Positions 9,066 through 13,256 of a stretch of DNA of 13,256 nucleotides are shown piece by piece. Source of the stretch: Gryganskiella cystojenkinii. Its lineage: Eukaryota; Mortierellomycota; Mortierellomycetes; Mortierellales; Mortierellaceae. Below the pieces are notes generated by a model that saw nothing but the letters and a program-made list of their open reading frames with translations, had not been told where the DNA came from and made no database searches. The stretch lies in the NCBI GenBank assembly GCA_015852425.1, contig JAAAIG010000609.1, positions 10,838 through 24,093 of the forward strand, given 5' to 3'. Made by a program: the position numbers and the translations under genes. Positions within the stretch are counted from its first letter, which is position 1. Every line of letters begins with the position of its first letter.

Positions 9066-10978
9066 ATGGAAATGGCATTCGCCCAGGATCATTCCAAGGG
9101 CAACGCTGAATTCAGAATTTTAGACCCAAGACCTCCATCGCAGAACCACCAGCATTACACAATTCCCAACCCAGCTCCTGGGCCAGCTCCACGCGCTTTC
9201 GCGATATGTGGACTGTTTCTGATTCAGTGGCCGGTCCCCTTTATCTTCGCTTCTCTCCTTTTTTTTAAAGGCCACCTCTCTAGGATGAACGGCACCCAGG
9301 ACAACACCAAGGCGGAGAACACCAAAGCTTACGATTTACATTGGGACGGCGAAGGCGACTATGACCCTGTAGATCTGTAAGAGCCTGCACTGTTGTTTTA
9401 TTTTGTCGTGGTGAACGACCTTTTTCTGCTGACATCGATTTTTGTGATGTTGCCACTATTAGGATCTATTCACTGGAAATCGTTCAGCAGCCTCAAAGAG
9501 CAAGGATGTGTGGATTTGGAGACAAGGTAGAGGAAAGAGAGCAAAAAAGAATTTCGAGGGGGAGGAAACCACGCAGATCTTCGACGATCTTCGTTAAAAT
9601 AGGGGGTTAATTCCTGCTGTACATCAAACTGTCCTCCTTTATCGCTGGACTGTTTTCTCATTACTTCCCATTGAGCAAGTTGGATGTCGACCCAAGAGGG
9701 GCGCAAGACCTTTTTTTTGACTCTGACTATTGGTTTTTACCTGTTTCGATGAAACCTTGCGTCTTTAGTCCATGCCATTGGGTTGGTTCTGAGCCTTTTT
9801 CCTTTTTTCCGTGGAATGCTAGGACCGAAGACACATTACGCCAGCGCCCGTGCTGCGATTGGTGGCAAGGACAGAGGATGGTATAGTCATTCCTGCGAGG
9901 TAAAGAAAACTTATTTTCATTCATGATTTTCCTTTTTGTTTCTTGAATTGGATCGAGTGAGAGAAAAAAAATAATGCTTTAAGCGTGGATCGCGGGTTTT
10001 CCACCTATTCAGCAATTGAAAAGAAATTGAACCTGTTTTATTATGTTTTGTTATTAGTCGATTAAACAAGCAGACTTTCGTCGTGAACGCTGATCTTTGG
10101 CTCGAGGATGAGGCGACAGAAAGGAATCTGGTCCTTGTCTCCTCCATAGCATCCTCCAATTTTACCTCCGCACCAGCCGTTACAACCCTCCCACACTCAA
10201 GTATGGTTGCTCTGGACCTGTTTTCTAACCAACATTTGAGTCAAGAGACTGACATATCTCTTTTTGGATATAGATGACTCCTTGTCTCCAGAGCGGACCT
10301 TGTACGACCGTTCAGATACACGGACTGCAGCGCGCATCGTTATGGCCGATGATGGATCCTTTCATGAAGAGGTTCAGACGACACTCAATCTGGTGGGACA
10401 GACGACCGTCGGTGGGCAAACAGCACCAGGTTTGGAATACGATACATCATATGTCTGGTTTGCGTTCAGTGCACTCTCTATTCGAACCGAGGGTGTGTTC
10501 AAGTTGAGGTTCTCTCTCTGTGATCTCATGCATTTCAAAAGGTAATCTGAGGGGCAGTGAAATGTATATACAAAATGACGTGACCGTTTTTTTAACGGCC
10601 TACCTGGACTGACATGCTTACTCCAATTGTTGCTAGTAATGGTCCCAGGATAGCTTGCAAGGTTTTCTCCAATCCCATCCACGTTCAGTCCCCCAAGAAA
10701 TTTCAGGGTACATGCGGTGCGTTCTTTCTTCTTTTGAGAATCAAATGAAAGGATTGGTGGTGGTTCGATTACTTTCACAAGTTGACCTTCATGACTCTCT
10801 CCAGACTGAACTCTCCTTTTCTTGATTCTCTTGGTCTTGTCTATTAGAGAACAACGAGATTGCAAATCATTTGAACAAGTATTCGATCAGGATCCCGTCC
10901 CGGAAGGATGAGAAACCAAGAGGAGATGGAATCGGAGTAGGAGATATCATGGCAGGAGTAACAGCTGGAGGTGGATGA
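9066..10978 (+). CDS. Velvet-family developmental regulator, VelB/VosA-like (7 or more exons)
   Basis: Velvet proteins are fungal transcription factors with an NF-kappaB-like fold that control sporulation and secondary metabolism in the nucleus. Coding exons end or begin at 9376, 9463-9526, 9823-9899, 10058-10200, 10274-10541, 10637-10707 and 10848-10978; introns of 86, 296, 158, 73, 95 and 140 bp are GT-AG and phase-consistent. The joined exons read YSLEIVQQPQRARMCGFGDK, DRRHITPAPVLRLVARTEDG, FVVNADLWLEDEATERNLV, then FSALSIRTEGVFKLRFSL and FSNPIHVQSPKKFQGENNE, the velvet domain in order. The start is uncertain. ATG 9066 gives 354 aa, with a Pro-rich N-terminus like VelB but also an implausible hydrophobic run (AFAICGLFLIQWPVPFIFAS). 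ATG 9285 (A at -3) gives 281 aa. A 5' intron ending at 9283 would explain the hydrophobic run. The tail RIPSRKDEKPRGDG is basic. VosA versus VelB cannot be settled by eye. Confidence 0.88.
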
Positions 10979-11217
10979 AGAGCGAAAAAAAATACAGCTT
11001 TGTTCTTTCTATTCATTTTTAGACATGGTGTGCGTGACAGAATTGGGCCGTACCATCTGTCGACGGACCCACGCCTGAAAATACGACAGAAAGAGTATAA
11101 GGGATTACTCGTTCCTGACCCTTCCTCAAGATGCATTGTCGTTCTATGCAAAACGAGGGGAGTAGAAGCTTGTTTCTTATTTTAAGACATGAAAGGAGCT
11201 GAAGAAACAGGAGAGAA

Positions 11218-11479
11218 ATGGATCGACTCTCCCTACGCGTTTGCCTCGCGTTGGAGGAGCACCTGGACAAAGTAGCAGACTCCTTCCCCCCTGCAACGAC
11301 TGTCAAAAGAGACAAAGAGCGGGACCAAAAGAAGGAAAGGGGGATAGAGGAGTCCTCCGTCTTTTTCCATTTCTCAGACATGGACCTGGAATGTATTCGA
11401 TGAACATTACCTGGACGAGGCAGTGCGTCCTCCACCGCAACAGCAGTCGAAAGGCGCAAGAGGCAGAAAGAGTTGCTGA
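11218..11479 (+). CDS. Possible small two-exon gene, unknown function
   Basis: The model joins 11218-11271 and 11378-11479 across a 106-bp GT-AG intron (donor gtagca, acceptor tttctcag), giving 51 aa. Exon 1 reads MDRLSLRVCLALEEHLDK and exon 2 begins TWTWNVFDEHYLDEAVRPPP, then a basic end (GARGRKSC). The composition looks coding, ATG 11218 has G at -3 and +4, and phase is kept. The same donor and acceptor also allow a second frame from ATG 11189 (28 codons before the donor, open to 11561). No family is recognised. It could instead be the 3' part of a longer gene or part of the velvet 3' UTR. Confidence 0.3.
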
Positions 11480-11676
11480 GTCAAATAATGAGAGCAATCC
11501 GGTTTCTTTGTTTTCGTTTTGTTGGGCTGGTGCAAAAAAAAGAGTTGGAGTTTCGGGGTAACAGATTTTTTTTTTATTTTTTATTCCTGCCATTGAGTGT
11601 TCCCCTGTGCTCTCTCTCCCCTTTCTCAGGCTTCCTCTCCTCTCTTTTGTCAGTCAGGTACAGTGCAAACAACAAC

Positions 11677-11710
11677 GAGAAAGAGAGAAAGAGAGAAAGA
11701 GAGAAAGAGA
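11677..11710 (+). repeat. GAGAAAGA microsatellite
   Basis: Four and a quarter perfect copies of the octamer gagaaaga lie in the non-coding region ahead of the glutamine-rich gene. Confidence 0.9.
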
Positions 11711-12103
11711 GGGGACAAAAAGTAGGTTTCTGGAAACGAGTGAATGAATGAAGGTATGAATGAAAACAATAAATATTCAAACAATGAAGGCAGTTTTTTT
11801 TATTTATTCCACACACCCTCTTTTTCTCCTCTCCTTTTCCGCGGCGTTTCTTCGTCGTCTTCCACTTCTAATTCTCCCTCTTCTTCTTCCCTCTTCTTCT
11901 TACCTCTTCTTCTTCCCTCTTCTTCTTCTTCTTCTTCCCCTTCTTCTTTCCTCTGTGTCTCTTCTATCAAACAGATTCACCACCAACAACCACACTCACC
12001 CTCCTTTCACATTCATATTCTTACAGTCCACAGCAGCTCTGTTTTTTTGATCAATCTCATAACCGTCTACTCATTCGCTATTATCATATCTCACAATATC
12101 AAG
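11711..12103 (+). promoter_or_regulatory. Pyrimidine-rich promoter and leader of the glutamine-rich gene
   Basis: The stretch is almost pure C/T from 11862 to 11955, with repeated CTT/TTC units at 11881-11950. It is open in the frame of the downstream gene from ATG 11744, but that translation is a run of Ser, Phe and Leu of low complexity, so I read it as 5' leader. Upstream ATGs at 11744, 11756 and 11760 would act as upstream starts if the transcript begins before them. Confidence 0.45.
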
Positions 12104-12435
12104 ATGAAGCGTACTCACCTCCCGCCATCACAACAACAGCAACAGCAGCAACCACCACAGCCTCAACAACTTCTTCAACCGACTCTCCAGAACCCAACCT
12201 CGTTTGGTCAACATATCATCCCCCAGCAGCTACAGCAGCAACAACAGCAGCAACCAAACATGTTCCCTCGCGAATCACCCAACTTCACAGCACAGCAGTC
12301 TCTGCCACGACAGGCCACCGCCACCAGTGTCATCCCCGGTCAAGGACAAGTAAATTCGAACTATACAATCGGCCATGATCAGCAGTCAATCCTTGCCCAA
12401 CAGCATCAACTTCAAGATTATTACATGCCTTCGAT

Positions 12436-12471
<36 letters not shown>

Positions 12472-13172
12472 ACAGCAACCACGGCACAAGAGTCCTCACT
12501 ATCCACAGCAACAACAGCAACAGCAACATCAACAGCAGCCTGGTCTCCAATCTCAGGAGAGACAGACCACCCCGGGCAAGCAAAAGTCCACTTCTCATTA
12601 TGGACAGCGATACCATCCTATTCCTATGTACCCTTCCCCGGCCTCGTCCACCACAACTCCCGTCCTCTCGAACGCATCGCTCAGCCCACTGACGACCGGA
12701 TCCAACGGTGGTGTCACCCATGATACCTCTCCGATCATCTCTCTTCCTTCCTCCATAATCGGAGACATGTCTGGTATGGTGGCAACCTCCGCCGCTGTTT
12801 CCGCTGCAGCCGCAAGTCTTGCTGCTGCAGCCACAGGAAGAAATCAATCGGCATCGCCCCTTATGAACAACAACAACGGTGGCGAGGACCTCACCCCCAA
12901 TTGGTCTCCCCTGCCTTACACATCCGTGAGTCCATCCTCGACAGCCTCCATGCCCACCTATCTGGACCAGTACGAGGTAACCAAATTGCACCAAAAAGAA
13001 AAAATAATAATCGCGAACCACTCAACTTCCCATTTTACACACCCCTTTTGTTGCACCTCTTACCGCGTCTCTCTTTCTTTCCCCCCCACCCTTCGCGGTG
13101 CTGCAGTCTTCTCGTGAGCTCCACGACATGTTTTTATTGTTTCTGGTTGATCGAATGTCATTACGTCTTTGA
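12104..13172 (+). CDS. Glutamine-rich low-complexity protein, probable transcriptional regulator; 3' end unresolved
   Basis: ATG 12104 (aatatcaagATG, A at -3) opens a 291-codon exon to 12976. The protein starts MKRTHLPPSQQQ, has several Gln tracts over residues 9-145, a Ser/Thr/Pro-rich middle (MYPSPASSTTTPVLSNAS), an Ala-rich run (SAAVSAAAASLAAAATG, about residues 228-244) and ends LTPNWSPLPYTSVSPSS...YLDQYE. A donor (gag|gtaacc at 12977) and a pyrimidine-rich acceptor (gctgcag at 13106) define a 130-bp phase-0 intron. Read on, exon 2 gives SSRELHDM and stops at 13172, for 312 aa. A strong donor gtgagc at 13114 and a T19 tract at 13229-13247 near the edge suggest the gene may instead continue beyond the window. 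No DNA-binding domain is visible here. Low-complexity Gln/Ser/Pro composition is typical of fungal transcription factors and co-regulators, but the specific family is unknown. Confidence 0.6.
12437..12469 (+). repeat. Pure (CAG)11 trinucleotide repeat coding polyglutamine
   Basis: Eleven uninterrupted CAG codons (residues 112-122 of the glutamine-rich protein). The neighbouring Gln tracts mix CAA and CAG, so this pure run is the one most prone to change length. Confidence 0.95.
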
Positions 13173-13256
13173 GGTTTGAGGCACTTGATCTCGGAGAGGA
13201 GACCTCCTTGATCTTCACTACTTCACCATTTTTTTTTTTTTTTTTTTGTTTCTTTT

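Noticed and set aside
8841..9092. Minus-strand open frame over the velvet promoter
   Set aside because: It is the purine-rich complement of a C/T-rich promoter; no motif.
11019..11459. 146-codon minus-strand open frame
   Set aside because: Low-complexity Ser/Leu composition and no recognisable domain; the plus strand gives a better spliced candidate in the same place.
11744..12103. N-terminal extension of the glutamine-rich protein
   Set aside because: The translation is a run of Ser/Phe/Leu from a CTT-rich leader; ATG 12104 has a good context and begins plausible protein.
1..13256. CRISPR array, tRNA or rRNA gene, IS element, bacterial operon or biosynthetic cluster
   Set aside because: No spaced repeats, cloverleaf or rRNA signatures seen; spliced genes mark this as fungal nuclear DNA, and the neighbours do not form a pathway.

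Overview
The window looks like nuclear DNA of a filamentous fungus. The genes carry many short GT-AG introns (mostly 73-160 bp) with CTAAC/CTAAT/TTAAC-like branch points and T-rich 3' ends. One gene encodes a velvet-domain regulator, a family confined to fungi. Intron density, pyrimidine-rich promoters, homopolymer tracts and a Mutator-like transposase gene would suit an early-diverging lineage such as Mortierellomycota. That placement is inference. The exon models below were built by hand by joining reading frames across consensus splice sites and checking phase and family motifs.

Layout, left to right. (1) 170-3209 (+): a secreted GH81 endo-1,3-beta-glucanase in 4 exons, 909 aa, with its catalytic residues intact and an acidic, internally duplicated N-terminal region. 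(2) 3210-3788: non-coding. (3) 3789-4141 (-): an unresolved small locus in which the coding signal changes frame. (4) 4142-4509: a divergent promoter with an E-box and a palindromic CRE. (5) 4510-6515 (+): a 5-exon, 527-aa gene derived from a MULE transposase, with a WRKY/GCM1-type zinc finger and a DDE core. (6) 6951-8271 (+): a 5-exon GPI12/PIG-L de-N-acetylase of GPI-anchor synthesis, 281 aa. (7) 8272-9065: non-coding, with a C15 tract and the velvet promoter. (8) about 9066-10978 (+): a 7-exon velvet-family transcription factor with an ambiguous 5' end. (9) 11218-11479 (+): a possible small two-exon gene. (10) 12104 to the right edge (+): a glutamine-rich low-complexity protein with a CAG repeat, preceded by a pyrimidine-rich leader.

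The genes do not form a pathway or operon. There is a loose theme of cell-wall and surface biology (beta-1,3-glucan hydrolysis, GPI-anchor synthesis) beside a developmental regulator, but proximity is weak evidence in a fungal genome. I see no novel multi-gene system. The points most worth following are the possibly domesticated transposase, the acidic duplicated region of the glucanase, the start of the velvet gene and the frame-switching minus-strand locus.
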